DNA of 64,000 nt from Geomonas subterranea (GCF_019063845.1 NZ_CP077683.1:4927524-4991523), one strand, 5' to 3'. Positions 50,052 to 58,534 are shown, numbered from the stretch's first letter. Numbers and translations are program-made. The notes: a model not told the origin generated them from the letters alone.

Positions 50052-52043
50052 ATGAACAGGTTGCCGTCACCCCAGCGCTTTTGCTCCTTCCGCTCCAGCT
50101 TTCAATTCAAGCTTTTCCTGCGCTTCACCCTCTTCTCCGCGGTCATCGCCGTGGTCTGCGGCACGCTATTCGTGCTGCACCAGATCAACCAGAACAAGAG
50201 GCACGCCGAGCAGATGCTCCAACTGCAGGCCCACGCCCTGGCCGGCGCCGTACGCCTTCCCCTGTACGCCGAGAGCGACGAGCTTCTGAATTCCTACGCC
50301 GCCGAAACCATGCGCCTTCCCGAGATCCGGGGTGTGGAGATCGTCAACGCCCGCGGCAAGGTGCTGGTCAGGCTTCCCTCCTCCCTCCCTTCCGGGGAGC
50401 TGCTCAGCCAGAGGGCGGAGGTGCACGGTCATCCCCTGACCCTTTCACCGGAGCAGGCCCTTTCACCGGAGCAGGCCCTTTCACCGGAGCAGGCCCTTTC
50501 GCCGGAGCAGCCCCTTTCCGGGGAACGTGCCGGGGCCGGACCCCTGGTCGGGGAGGTGCGGCTTTATCGCGGCACCGCCGACCTGTGGCGGGAGGCGCGC
50601 CGCCTGGCCGCCCTGAGCGTGGTGCTCGCGACGACGTGCTGGCTCTTCGTGAGCCTCTCCTGCTACCTCATCCTCAGGCGGGTGACCGCCTCCTTCAACT
50701 CGCTGATGCGGGGGATGGAGAAGGTTCACGGCGGCGACTACGTCTCGCGCATCGACATCGTCTCGGACGACGAGCCCGGGCGCGCCTCCGCCTCGCTCAA
50801 CGACCTGGCCGAGTCGCTCAGGCGGCGCGAGGAGGAGAACCGCCGCCTGCACGCGGAGCTGATGGCCGCGATGGAGTTCGAGATCGCCTCCAAGGAGCAG
50901 CTGATTTCCGTCAACCTGGACCTGGAGAAGGAGATCGAGCAGAGGACCCAGGCGCGCCAGGAGCTGAAGAACCTGGTGCAGCAGCTCCCCTTGGGGATCG
51001 TCTGGTCCGACGAGGAGGGGGAGATCGAGTACCTCAACTCCTTCATGCTGGACACCTTCGGCTACGGCGCGGACCAGGCACCCGACCTGGACACGCTCTT
51101 CACCCTGATCTGCCCGGACCAGGCCTACCGCGAGAGGGTGCTCGAAAAACGGCGCGCCGCCATCGCGGCATGGGAGCAGGGGGGTCTGGTCACCTTCTAC
51201 GAGGTGAGCGCCCTGTGCCGGGACGGTTCCCCGCGTCACCTGAACTGCAGCAACCAGCGCTCGGGCAGCCGCGTGGTCGACATCATGATCGACATGACCG
51301 AGCGCGAGCTCTTGCAGCAGCAGATCGTCAGGAACCAGAAACTGGAATCGATCGGGGTGCTGGCCGGAGGGATCGCCCACAACTTCAACAACGCCCTGAC
51401 CGGCGTCCTGGGGTACATCTCCTTCGCCAAGAAGTTCCTGGACCGTTCGCACGGCGCCCACGAGCTGTTGCTGCAGGCGGAGAAGGCGACCATGCGCGCC
51501 GCCGGATTCGCCAACCAGCTGCTCTCCTTCGCCAAGGGGGGAGCGCCCCTGAGAAAGGGGGTCCCGGTCGCCGCGCTGGTCGAGGAGTCGGTGCTCCTCT
51601 CCACCAAGGGGTGCAACGTCAGCGTCGCTCTCGATCTTCCCCCGGACCTGCCGCCGGTCTTCGTGGACGACAGGCAGATGCGCCAGGCATTCAACTGCAT
51701 CTGCATCAACGCCGTGCAGGCCATGCCCGGGGGGGGGACGTTCTCCGTGCGGGGGAGGCAGGTTTCAAGCGAGCAGGAACGGCTGCCGGCGCCGCTATGC
51801 GGCCACTACGTGGAGCTCTCCTTCCAGGACGAGGGGTGCGGCATCCGCGACGAGGACAAGCCGAGCATCTTCACCCCCTATTTCACAACCAAGACGCAAC
51901 TCGGCACCGGCCTTGGGCTCGCCACCGTGCACTCCATCGTCACCAGGCACGGCGGTTTGATCACCTTCGACAGCCAGGCGGGGAAGGGGACCACCTTCAC
52001 CCTGTACCTCCCGGTTTTCTGCGTCGAGGCGCCGGCGCCGTAG
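50052..52043 (+). CDS. HAMP/PAS sensor histidine kinase (NtrB-like)
   Basis: A 663-residue inner-membrane histidine kinase. Two helices (FTLFSAVIAVVCGTLFVLHQI and LAALSVVLATTCWLFVSLSCYLIL) flank a short periplasmic sensor that carries a hexapeptide repeat LSPEQA four times. A HAMP linker (SFNSLMRGMEKVHGGDYVSRI...), a PAS domain (LKNLVQQLPLGIVWSDEEGEI) and the kinase core follow. The phospho-acceptor is His443 in GGIAHNFNNALTG, the NtrB-type H-box, which pairs with sigma-54 activators. The ATPase region has NCICINAVQAMPGGG, DEGCGIRDEDKPSIFTPYF and GTGLGLATVHSIV. AAGG precedes the ATG. No response regulator is adjacent, but the class implies a sigma-54 enhancer-binding partner. Confidence 0.88.
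   Translation: MNRLPSPQRFCSFRSSFQFKLFLRFTLFSAVIAVVCGTLFVLHQINQNKRHAEQMLQLQAHALAGAVRLPLYAESDELLNSYAAETMRLPEIRGVEIVNARGKVLVRLPSSLPSGELLSQRAEVHGHPLTLSPEQALSPEQALSPEQALSPEQPLSGERAGAGPLVGEVRLYRGTADLWREARRLAALSVVLATTCWLFVSLSCYLILRRVTASFNSLMRGMEKVHGGDYVSRIDIVSDDEPGRASASLNDLAESLRRREEENRRLHAELMAAMEFEIASKEQLISVNLDLEKEIEQRTQARQELKNLVQQLPLGIVWSDEEGEIEYLNSFMLDTFGYGADQAPDLDTLFTLICPDQAYRERVLEKRRAAIAAWEQGGLVTFYEVSALCRDGSPRHLNCSNQRSGSRVVDIMIDMTERELLQQQIVRNQKLESIGVLAGGIAHNFNNALTGVLGYISFAKKFLDRSHGAHELLLQAEKATMRAAGFANQLLSFAKGGAPLRKGVPVAALVEESVLLSTKGCNVSVALDLPPDLPPVFVDDRQMRQAFNCICINAVQAMPGGGTFSVRGRQVSSEQERLPAPLCGHYVELSFQDEGCGIRDEDKPSIFTPYFTTKTQLGTGLGLATVHSIVTRHGGLITFDSQAGKGTTFTLYLPVFCVEAPAP
50441..50512 (+). repeat. 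18-bp tandem repeat in the kinase sensor domain
   Basis: Four units of CCTTTCACCGGAGCAGGC (the fourth with two changes) at 50441-50512, encoding LSPEQA (the last LSPEQP) in the periplasmic part of the kinase. In-frame repeats, so copy-number change would keep the frame. Confidence 0.85.
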
Positions 52044-52145
52044 CGGCGGGCGCAAAAAAGCAGCCAGGCCGGAGACGGGTCGGCGCTGGCTGCGAATGAA
52101 TAACAGGTATGGTGATAGGGGATTTTCCCCTACGCTGTCTGCCGG

Positions 52146-53150
52146 CTACCCCCTGGTGATCTTCGCCTTGCTCTTCAGCTCCTCGACGAACGCACCCACC
52201 TGCTGCCTCACCTTTTCCGCCTTCAGGTATTCGAAGATCTTCGCCTTGGCATCGTCGTAGCTCATCTTGCCCGCCTCATGCTTTTCGGCCAGCTTGATGA
52301 TGTGGAATCCGAACTGGCTCTCCACCACCGGGCTGATCTCCCCCGGCTTCAGGTCGAACACGGCCTTCTCGAAGGGGGGGACCATCTGGCCGCGGCCGAA
52401 GGTCCCCAGGTCGCCTCCAACCGTCGCGCTCGGGCACCCCGACTCCGCCTTGGCCACGGCGGCGAACTCCTCGCCACCTTTCACCCTTTTCAGAAGCGTT
52501 TCCGCCTTCTCCTTCGCCTTCGCCTTCTCCTCGGCGCTTTCCGTGGCATCCACCTTCACGAGGATGTGGCTCGCCCGCGCGCTCTCCGGGCGGGTGAAAT
52601 ACTTCTCCAGGTTGTCCTGGTAGAACTTCTCCGCCTCGGCGTCGCTCACCTCGGCCTTGGTGGCGAAGCGCCGTTCGATGAAGGTGTTGATCACGATGCT
52701 CTTGCGCGCGTTCCTGGTCATCTCGGCGACGGTGAGCCCGCTACCCTTCAAGGCCTGTTCGAAGGCGTCCGGGTTCGGGTAGAGCGCCTTGCTCTCGGCG
52801 ATCTTCTTCTCCACCTGCTGGTCCAGGTCCTTGATCTCGACCTTGGACGCCTCCTGGTAGATGAGCTCTGCCGTGGTGAGCTGGTCCAGGGCGGCCTGGG
52901 TCGCCTTCTGCATGGCCTGGGGGGGGAGCTGCTGCGGCTGCCCGCTTTGGGACAGCAGCACGCGGGTGGCGCGCTCGACCTCGGCGCGGGTTATGGCGAC
53001 CCCGTTCACTATCTGCACCGCGTCCTTCACCTCGGCCGCCTGTGCCGGCGCGGCGGGGGCGGGTACGGCGGCCTTGTTGGCGCCGGCGCAGCCGGCGAGG
53101 CAGAGAAGCGCCGCGGTGGTCGATGCGATACTCATGGTGATTCTTTTCAT
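52146..53150 (-). CDS. PpiC-type peptidyl-prolyl isomerase lipoprotein (SurA/PrsA-like)
   Basis: A 334-residue lipoprotein (lipobox LCLAGC) with an N-terminal SurA-like chaperone region (NGVAITRAEVERATRVLLSQSGQPQQLP... IYQEASKVEIKDLDQQ) and a C-terminal parvulin domain (about residues 190-290: ARASHILVKVD, GGEEFAAVAKAESGCPSATVGGDLGTFGRGQMVPPFEKAVFDLKPGEISPVVESQFGFHIIKL). It should fold or escort proteins in the periplasm; here perhaps outer-membrane cytochromes and barrels, by neighbourhood. AAGGAG precedes the ATG. It is divergent from the 15-heme cytochrome gene. Confidence 0.88.
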   Translation of the reverse strand: MKRITMSIASTTAALLCLAGCAGANKAAVPAPAAPAQAAEVKDAVQIVNGVAITRAEVERATRVLLSQSGQPQQLPPQAMQKATQAALDQLTTAELIYQEASKVEIKDLDQQVEKKIAESKALYPNPDAFEQALKGSGLTVAEMTRNARKSIVINTFIERRFATKAEVSDAEAEKFYQDNLEKYFTRPESARASHILVKVDATESAEEKAKAKEKAETLLKRVKGGEEFAAVAKAESGCPSATVGGDLGTFGRGQMVPPFEKAVFDLKPGEISPVVESQFGFHIIKLAEKHEAGKMSYDDAKAKIFEYLKAEKVRQQVGAFVEELKSKAKITRG

Positions 53151-53369
53151 TGCATGGTCTCCTTTGTGGGCAATGGTAACTGTTTTGTTTCCAGTTCCTG
53201 GACCGGCTGGGTGTTCCCCGGGGGGACGCCGGTACCCATAGCAATTCCGGAGCCAAGACCGGGCTTAATGCAAACATCACGTTTTCGCGATGCTTTGGCC
53301 GGGGACGAGCCGGAGTGGGGGCGCCGGGTTGCGGGAAAACCCCCAGCTTCACCCCGGGGGGATGGACGG

Positions 53370-53387
53370 GTGGGGCAAATGACCCAC
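53370..53387. promoter_or_regulatory. Dyad operator, copy 1 (upstream of 15-heme cytochrome)
   Basis: GTGGGGCAAATGACCCAC: GTGGG and CCCAC arms around an 8-base centre. The same motif occurs at 55241-55258 upstream of the tetraheme cytochrome. It lies about 115 bases upstream of the predicted start of the 15-heme gene. Confidence 0.6.
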
Positions 53388-53458
53388 TTTCCGCCGTGCA
53401 CCTTTTTCCGGCGATCCGCGGGAACTTTCGATAAACAGGGAGTTTTCCGCACTTTCAC

Positions 53459-53487
53459 ATTGACTTCCGGCGACTTCTGAGTTAACT
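53459..53487 (+). promoter_or_regulatory. Candidate sigma-70 promoter of the 15-heme cytochrome gene
   Basis: TTGACT at 53459-53464, a 17-base spacer, and TAACTA at 53482-53487. Start near 53494, giving a leader of about 70 bases. A small inverted repeat (ATATAG..CTATAT, 53500-53519) lies within it. Confidence 0.45.
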
Positions 53488-53565
53488 AGACTTCACTTTT
53501 ATATAGACATTTTTCTATATGTTGTCTGCCGCCAGGCTGGCGGAGCGCACCCAAAGGATGCCGCC

Positions 53566-55131
53566 ATGAAACCATATCTCTTGCTGCTGGCCCTTGTCTT
53601 TTCCCTCGCTGCAACCACCGCTGCAACCACCGCTGCAACCACCGCTGCAACCACCGCTGCAACCACCGCTGCAACCACCGCTGCAACCACCGCTGCAACT
53701 ACCGGGGCAAACACCGGGGCAAACACCGGGGCAAACACCGGGGCAAACACCGGGGCAAACACCGGGGCAAACACCGGGGCAAACACCGGGGCAAACACCG
53801 GGGCAACGACCACCAGCGCGACGGCCGGGGCGACCACCCGGGCGGCTGCCGCGCAGAGCTGCCTGGGCGTGGGGTGCCACGTCAAGATCGCCTCGCTCAA
53901 GCACCCGCACCAGCCGGCCGGTGAGGATTGCCTCTCCTGCCACCGGCAAAAGAGCAAAGAGCACCCGCTGCAAAAGGGAAAGAGCTTCGAGCTCGCCGCC
54001 AGGGGGGGCGCCCTGTGCGCCACCTGCCACGGCGCCATAGGGAAGAAGAAGGTCGTGCACCCGCCGGTGAAGGAGGGGGAATGCACCTCCTGCCATAACC
54101 CGCACGGCGGCAACGGCAGGCATCTGACCGGGGTGGGTGATGACCAGAAAACGCTCTGCTTCGGCTGCCACGAAGCCGCCCCCTTCACGCGCCGCTTCGT
54201 GCACGGCCCGGTGGCCGAGGGGGCCTGCGGCGCCTGCCACGAACCGCACGAGTCGGACGGCAAGGCGCTCATCAGGGGGGACCTGAAGGCGCTCTGTCTC
54301 AAGTGTCACGAAGACTTCGCCAAGGGGATGCAGGCGGCGGTCCGCGTGCATGCGCCGGTCAAAAACGCCCCCTGCACCTCCTGTCACGACCCGCACAGCT
54401 CGGTGAACGCCGCGCTGCTCAAGGAGAAGATGCCGGACCTCTGTCTGCGTTGCCACAAGGATGTGGGCAAGAAGATGAGCGGCGCCAAACTGGTGCACAA
54501 GCCGATGACCGATCCCAAGGGGTGCGGCAACTGCCACTCGACCCACTACTCCATGGTCAAGGGGCTCATGGCCGGCGACCAGAAGACCATCTGCCTCGGG
54601 TGCCATGGGGCAAAACCCCCGGGAAATCCGCCGCTGCGTGATATGGCCAGGGAGCTCTCCGGGAAGAAGGTGCTGCACGGCCCTCTCAAGGACGGCAAGT
54701 GCGACGGCTGCCACAACCCCCACGCCTCGGACTACCGGCGCCTGCTTTTGGGGAACTACCCCGTCTCCTTCTACGCACCCTACCGGGAAGGGGCGTACGA
54801 TCTGTGCCTTAGATGCCACAACAAGAACCTGCTCCGCTACCCGGACACCACCGTGTACACCAGGTTCCGCAACGGGGCGCACAACCTGCACTACGTCCAC
54901 GTCACCGACAGGATCAAGGGACGCTCCTGTCTCGCCTGCCACGAAACACACGCCGCCAGCGACGACAAGTTGATGAACCCCTCCGGTGCCCGCTTCGGAC
55001 AGTGGCAGATCAAGACCCGCCTCAAACTCACCTCCACCGGTGGCAGTTGCGCCCCCGGTTGCCATTTGCCCTATGCCTACGACCGCGACCGGGCCGTGGA
55101 CAACACCAAGGCGTCAGGGGACACCCGGTAA
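53566..55131 (+). CDS. Exported 15-heme c-type cytochrome with tandem-repeat linker
   Basis: A 521-residue cytochrome. The signal peptide (MKPYLLLLALVFSLA) runs straight into a low-complexity linker: eight AATT tetrapeptides, eight GANT tetrapeptides and one GATT. The heme domain starts at about residue 97. It has 13 canonical CXXCH motifs plus one CX4CH (CLGVGCH, the first) and one CX3CH (CAPGCH, the last). Many motifs come in close pairs, as in doubled-CXXCH cytochromes (for example ECTSCHNPH, ACGACHEPH, PCTSCHDPH, KCDGCHNPH). The linker resembles a flexible tether holding the heme wire away from the membrane. AAAGGA precedes the ATG. It is first in the cytochrome cluster. Confidence 0.9.
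   Translation: MKPYLLLLALVFSLAATTAATTAATTAATTAATTAATTAATTAATTGANTGANTGANTGANTGANTGANTGANTGANTGATTTSATAGATTRAAAAQSCLGVGCHVKIASLKHPHQPAGEDCLSCHRQKSKEHPLQKGKSFELAARGGALCATCHGAIGKKKVVHPPVKEGECTSCHNPHGGNGRHLTGVGDDQKTLCFGCHEAAPFTRRFVHGPVAEGACGACHEPHESDGKALIRGDLKALCLKCHEDFAKGMQAAVRVHAPVKNAPCTSCHDPHSSVNAALLKEKMPDLCLRCHKDVGKKMSGAKLVHKPMTDPKGCGNCHSTHYSMVKGLMAGDQKTICLGCHGAKPPGNPPLRDMARELSGKKVLHGPLKDGKCDGCHNPHASDYRRLLLGNYPVSFYAPYREGAYDLCLRCHNKNLLRYPDTTVYTRFRNGAHNLHYVHVTDRIKGRSCLACHETHAASDDKLMNPSGARFGQWQIKTRLKLTSTGGSCAPGCHLPYAYDRDRAVDNTKASGDTR
53608..53811 (+). repeat. Two adjacent 12-bp coding minisatellites
   Basis: Eight units of GCTGCAACCACC (53608-53703, the last with a C-to-T change) encode AATT repeats, and nine units of GGGGCAAACACC (53704-53811, the last GGGGCAACGACC) encode GANT repeats. 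Both are exact 12-mers in the same reading frame. Confidence 0.95.
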
Positions 55132-55240
55132 CACCCCTCCGTTCGCCTCCTCTTCAGCTCCCCCTGTCGCTTCCGCTGCAGGGGGATTTTTTTGTTCTCA
55201 TCTCCCCCCGCCCGCATTCCCCCCAACCCTAACCCCCAAT

Positions 55241-55258
55241 GTGGGGCATCTCACCCAC
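55241..55258. promoter_or_regulatory. Dyad operator, copy 2 (upstream of tetraheme cytochrome)
   Basis: GTGGGGCATCTCACCCAC, 14 of 18 positions identical to the copy at 53370. The centre lies about 110 bases upstream of the predicted sigma-54 start at 55360, a typical place for a sigma-54 activator. Confidence 0.65.
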
Positions 55259-55333
55259 CCCACACCCACCCCCGCTCGGGTGGGCGCGCAGCTGGATCTT
55301 GTGATTTCAATCACTTGACGAGCCGCCCACCGT

Positions 55334-55349
55334 TGGCACAGAGGTTGCT
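55334..55349 (+). promoter_or_regulatory. Sigma-54 (-24/-12) promoter of the tetraheme cytochrome gene
   Basis: TGGCAC-AGAGG-TTGCT matches the sigma-54 consensus at every conserved position. The predicted start is near 55360. Confidence 0.85.
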
Positions 55350-55359
55350 CATGTGATTG

Positions 55360-55487
55360 CGTTTTGATAATTCCGGAGCACCTCTGGGGGGAGGTGGCAC
55401 CGGTCTTTAATCAGAGTGAAACGGAGTTGCAAGTAAAGAGAGCCGGGCAGCGAGTTTTCACTACCATCACAAACGGAGGAACAGGAC
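55360..55487 (+). promoter_or_regulatory. Long 5' leader of the tetraheme cytochrome gene
   Basis: About 128 bases between the predicted start and the ATG. It contains a hairpin CACCTC-TGGGGG-GAGGTG (55379-55396) and GTCTTTAATCAGAG. No known riboswitch pattern was recognised. Confidence 0.4.
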
Positions 55488-56429
55488 ATGAAAAAGCAAG
55501 TAGTGGCCATCGCGGCCATCGCAGGACTCGCGCTCGGCGCGGCTATCGCACAGGGTGCCGATTCCAGGGGCGCCGGCATTGTAGGCTCCGTTCACGACCT
55601 GAGCGGCAACGCGGGCTTCGGCGGCGCCGGCAGCACCTACGGCGTCAAGGACCCGGGCGGCAGGATCTGCGCCTTCTGCCACTCCCCGCACCATAGCAAC
55701 GAGAACAACCAGAACTGGAACGGCACCCCGGTAACCAACCTCGGCACCAACAGCAACGTCGATCCGGATCTGAACGCCGATTCCACCAAACCGAACCAGT
55801 ACTACGTGTACGCTCCCCTCTGGAGCCGCACCGACCTCGGTAAGGCGGTAGGGTACGAGCCGTACAAGAGCCAGACCTTCAACCCGGAGACGTTCAACGG
55901 CGGCAAGGCGTACGATCCGCTCATCGGACCGTCCCGTCTTTGCCTGACCTGCCATGACGGCAGCATCGCCCTCGACTCCTACTACGGCCAGACCGGCAGC
56001 GCCAACATCGCGGCCAGCGACGCCTTCGGCGGCCCGGAAGGGGGCTCCAAGAACATCGGCATCGCCAAGGGGATGGGGCTTAGCAACGACCACCCGATCG
56101 GGATGAAGTACACCGACTACCTGAACACCGTCGACAACGTCACCGACTACGAGCTGATGCCGACCGGCACCAAGTTCAGGGACTCCAACAACAGCCAGGC
56201 CACCACCAAGAGCATCCAGAGCGTCCTGTACTCCGACCCGATGCTGCCGGAAGTAAAAGACTTCGTGACCTGCGCTTCCTGCCACGACGTCCACAACGGC
56301 AAGGCCGTCGGCAACACCGCCCCGCTGACCAACATGCGCGGCTACCTGCTCTACGGCGCACAGGTGAACTCCTCCTTCTGCCTCACCTGCCACGACAAGT
56401 CCAACGGCACCGTGCCGCTGACCAAGTAA
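55488..56429 (+). CDS. Periplasmic tetraheme c-type cytochrome
   Basis: A 313-residue exported cytochrome. The signal peptide ends GAAIAQG. Four CXXCH sites: CAFCH, CLTCH, CASCH and CLTCH. It shares KNIGIAKGMGLSNDHPIGMKY and SRLCLTCHDGSIALDSYYG with paralogues at 10154 and 61544. It probably carries electrons in the periplasm toward the outer-membrane complex encoded downstream. The start has AACGGAGG. It ends at its own terminator, with a fresh AT-rich start region for the next genes. Confidence 0.9.
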   Translation: MKKQVVAIAAIAGLALGAAIAQGADSRGAGIVGSVHDLSGNAGFGGAGSTYGVKDPGGRICAFCHSPHHSNENNQNWNGTPVTNLGTNSNVDPDLNADSTKPNQYYVYAPLWSRTDLGKAVGYEPYKSQTFNPETFNGGKAYDPLIGPSRLCLTCHDGSIALDSYYGQTGSANIAASDAFGGPEGGSKNIGIAKGMGLSNDHPIGMKYTDYLNTVDNVTDYELMPTGTKFRDSNNSQATTKSIQSVLYSDPMLPEVKDFVTCASCHDVHNGKAVGNTAPLTNMRGYLLYGAQVNSSFCLTCHDKSNGTVPLTK

Positions 56430-56461
56430 GGTTCCGTGAAGTCCTTGTGACCTTCGGAGAG

Positions 56462-56491
56462 GGGCCGCCACCCAGTGGCGGCCCTTTTTTT
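56462..56491 (+). terminator. Rho-independent terminator of the tetraheme cytochrome
   Basis: Perfect 10-bp stem GGGCCGCCAC / GTGGCGGCCC (56462-56471 and 56475-56484), CCA loop, then T-run. Confidence 0.85.
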
Positions 56492-56642
56492 CGGCCCGGC
56501 CGGGGAGTTGCCGGGAGCGCCCCTCCGCTGCGGCGCGCCCCGCCGTTTTTTGCTTCACATTTCATCGTAATTGTTATATGTATTCGCATATTTTAATTGT
56601 CAATTGGTAATGGTCTTCCCGCCACGGTATAAGGAGCGCTCT

Positions 56643-57920
56643 ATGTTGAAGGAAATCGCACCACGATTGGCTGTCGCCGCGTTTGCTCTCTCCCTGCTCG
56701 CCGGTTGCGCTTCCGGGGAGAAAACCGTGAAGCAGTTCTGGCCCCCTCCGCCCGACGCTCCCAGGATCCAGTACCTGCAGAAGATCTCCGACTCCACCGA
56801 CGTGGTCGGGAAGAAGTCGATCTCGCTCATCGATCTCGGCAAGGAGGAGGAAAAGACCATCCCGATCATGAAGCCTTACGGGATAGCGGTGCACAAGGGG
56901 GTGATCTACCTCTGCGACACCATCCAGGCCCAGGTCGTCATCCTCGATCCCCCCCGGAAGAAGGCCTCGGTCCTCTCCGGGAACAAGGGGCCGGGGCAGC
57001 TCACCAAGCCGCTCACCATCACGGTCGATGCCGACGGCTTCATCTTCGTCGCCGACAGCGCGCGCAAATGCGTCATGAAGTACGCCCCGGACGGCGCCTT
57101 CGTCTCCAAGATAGGCGCCGACGAGAACATGAAGCCCGTGTCGCTTGCCAGCGACGATCTCTACCTCTACGTCCTCGATTCCGCGCAGGGCCTGGTGCGC
57201 GTCTACGACAGGAAGACCTCGGCGCCGGTGCGCACCTTCGGGCAGGAGGGGGAGGAAAGGGGCAAACTGTTCACTCCTCTTGGACTCGGGGTGACCAAGA
57301 CCGGCGACGTCTACGTGACCAACCTGGACGGCCGTATCCTGCACTTCGACCGCGACGGGCACCCGCAGCGGGCCTTCGGAAAGCTCGGCACCGCGTTGTC
57401 CGAGTTCAACCGTCCGCGGGCGATCACCTTCGACGACAACGGCATCATGTACATCGTTGACGCGGCAAGCCAGGACGTGAGGCTTCTGACCGACCAGTTC
57501 CAGCTCCTCATGGGGTTCGGCGAACCCGGAACCGCGGGGAGCCTCAACGTCCCTTCGGGGATCGCCATCTCCAGGGATGACCTCGCCTATTACCAGCAGT
57601 TCGCGGACCCGGACTTCGTCCTGGAGCAGGTGCTCTTCGCGGTGAGCCAGTTCGGGACCAGCAAGGTCAGCGTCTACGGGTTCGGCAAGAAAAAAGGGGT
57701 CGACTACGAGGGGCTCGTGAAAGAGCGGCAGGATGAGATCCGCAAGGCGGAGGAGGCCATACTGAAGGCGAAGGCCGCCCAGGAGGCCAAGGACAAGGAG
57801 ACCAAGGCCGCCCAGGATGGGAAGGACAAGGAGGCCAAGGCCGCCCAGGAAGGGAAGGACAAGGCCGCCGGGCAGGGTGCCCCGCAGCAGGCCCCGGCGG
57901 CGCCGCGCGCGGCTAAGTAG
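56643..57920 (+). CDS. NHL-repeat lipoprotein with repetitive charged tail
   Basis: A 425-residue lipoprotein (lipobox LSLLAGC) with six NHL-type beta-propeller blades (for example HKGVIYLCDTIQAQVVILDPP, DADGFIFVADSARKCVMKYAPDG, GDVYVTNLDGRILHFDRDG). The segment FWPPPPDAPRIQYLQ after the lipobox is a recurring front in NHL lipoproteins near cytochromes. The tail (residues about 370-420) is KAAQEAKDKETKAAQ-type, three repeats of 11 residues. Six-blade NHL propellers bind partners; here a structural or assembly role in the conduit is inferred. ATG 56643 has TAAGGAG; an upstream frame from 56571 is not conserved. An AT-rich stretch (56565-56610) upstream is the likely promoter area. Confidence 0.85.
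   Translation: MLKEIAPRLAVAAFALSLLAGCASGEKTVKQFWPPPPDAPRIQYLQKISDSTDVVGKKSISLIDLGKEEEKTIPIMKPYGIAVHKGVIYLCDTIQAQVVILDPPRKKASVLSGNKGPGQLTKPLTITVDADGFIFVADSARKCVMKYAPDGAFVSKIGADENMKPVSLASDDLYLYVLDSAQGLVRVYDRKTSAPVRTFGQEGEERGKLFTPLGLGVTKTGDVYVTNLDGRILHFDRDGHPQRAFGKLGTALSEFNRPRAITFDDNGIMYIVDAASQDVRLLTDQFQLLMGFGEPGTAGSLNVPSGIAISRDDLAYYQQFADPDFVLEQVLFAVSQFGTSKVSVYGFGKKKGVDYEGLVKERQDEIRKAEEAILKAKAAQEAKDKETKAAQDGKDKEAKAAQEGKDKAAGQGAPQQAPAAPRAAK
57771..57869 (+). repeat. 33-bp tandem repeat coding the lipoprotein tail
   Basis: Three 33-base units starting AAGGCCGCCCAGGA, at 57771, 57804 and 57837, encoding KAAQ(E/D)(A/G)KDK. In-frame. Confidence 0.75.
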
Positions 57921-57928
57921 GAGCGCCG

Positions 57929-58507
57929 ATGGGGGGAGCGGTGCGACAGGTACTGTGTTTTTTGGCGGCGCTCGCGCTCCTTTCGGGGTGCGAGCCGGCG
58001 GCGACCCACAGGTTCCTGGTGACTTTCTTCGACGAAGTCCCCAGTTTCCCTCCCCAGGAGCAGTACTGCGCGGAACTGGATGAGCAGGGGCGCAAGAAGG
58101 CGGCGGAGCCGCCGCAAAAGAGCGCGGCGGTCGAGCAGAAGGTGGAAGGAAGCAGCCATCCCCCCTATGCCGAGAAGCGCTGCAACGGCTGCCATCAGTC
58201 GGACAAAACCTCGGTGAGCGGGCTTTTGAAGCCGCCAAACGAGCTTTGCTTCATGTGTCACCCGAAGATCCTGAAGCACCGCTTCGCCCACGGCCCCGCC
58301 GCCGAGGGGGAATGCCTGGGGTGCCACCTGCCGCACGAGGCGAGCTATCCGTCGCTTCTGGCCAGGCCCCCGGCATCGCTTTGCGACAGGTGCCACTCGG
58401 AGGGGCGTGCGGCCGCCGGCATGCACGACAGGATCACGAAGAGCGGGGTCGTCTGCATCGACTGTCATGACCCGCATTCCGGAACCAGCAAGTATTTCCT
58501 GAAGTAG
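57929..58507 (+). CDS. Pentaheme cytochrome lipoprotein
   Basis: A 192-residue outer-membrane-type lipoprotein (lipobox LALLSGC) carrying five heme sites: CNGCH, CFMCH, CLGCH, CDRCH and CIDCH, spread over residues about 80-185. A linker (residues 30-80) separates the lipid anchor from the heme domain. It starts nine bases after the NHL gene's stop with TAGGAG before the ATG, so the genes are co-transcribed. In porin-cytochrome conduits, lipid-anchored cytochromes sit at the surface or periplasmic side of the barrel. Confidence 0.9.
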   Translation: MGGAVRQVLCFLAALALLSGCEPAATHRFLVTFFDEVPSFPPQEQYCAELDEQGRKKAAEPPQKSAAVEQKVEGSSHPPYAEKRCNGCHQSDKTSVSGLLKPPNELCFMCHPKILKHRFAHGPAAEGECLGCHLPHEASYPSLLARPPASLCDRCHSEGRAAAGMHDRITKSGVVCIDCHDPHSGTSKYFLK

Positions 58508-58534
58508 TCCAGGACGGGGGGCGGCATCTACCGC

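Noticed and set aside
53515..55065. Minus-strand frames across the 15-heme cytochrome
   Set aside because: They are open because of the 12-bp repeats and high GC. Plus strand has 15 heme sites and a signal peptide.
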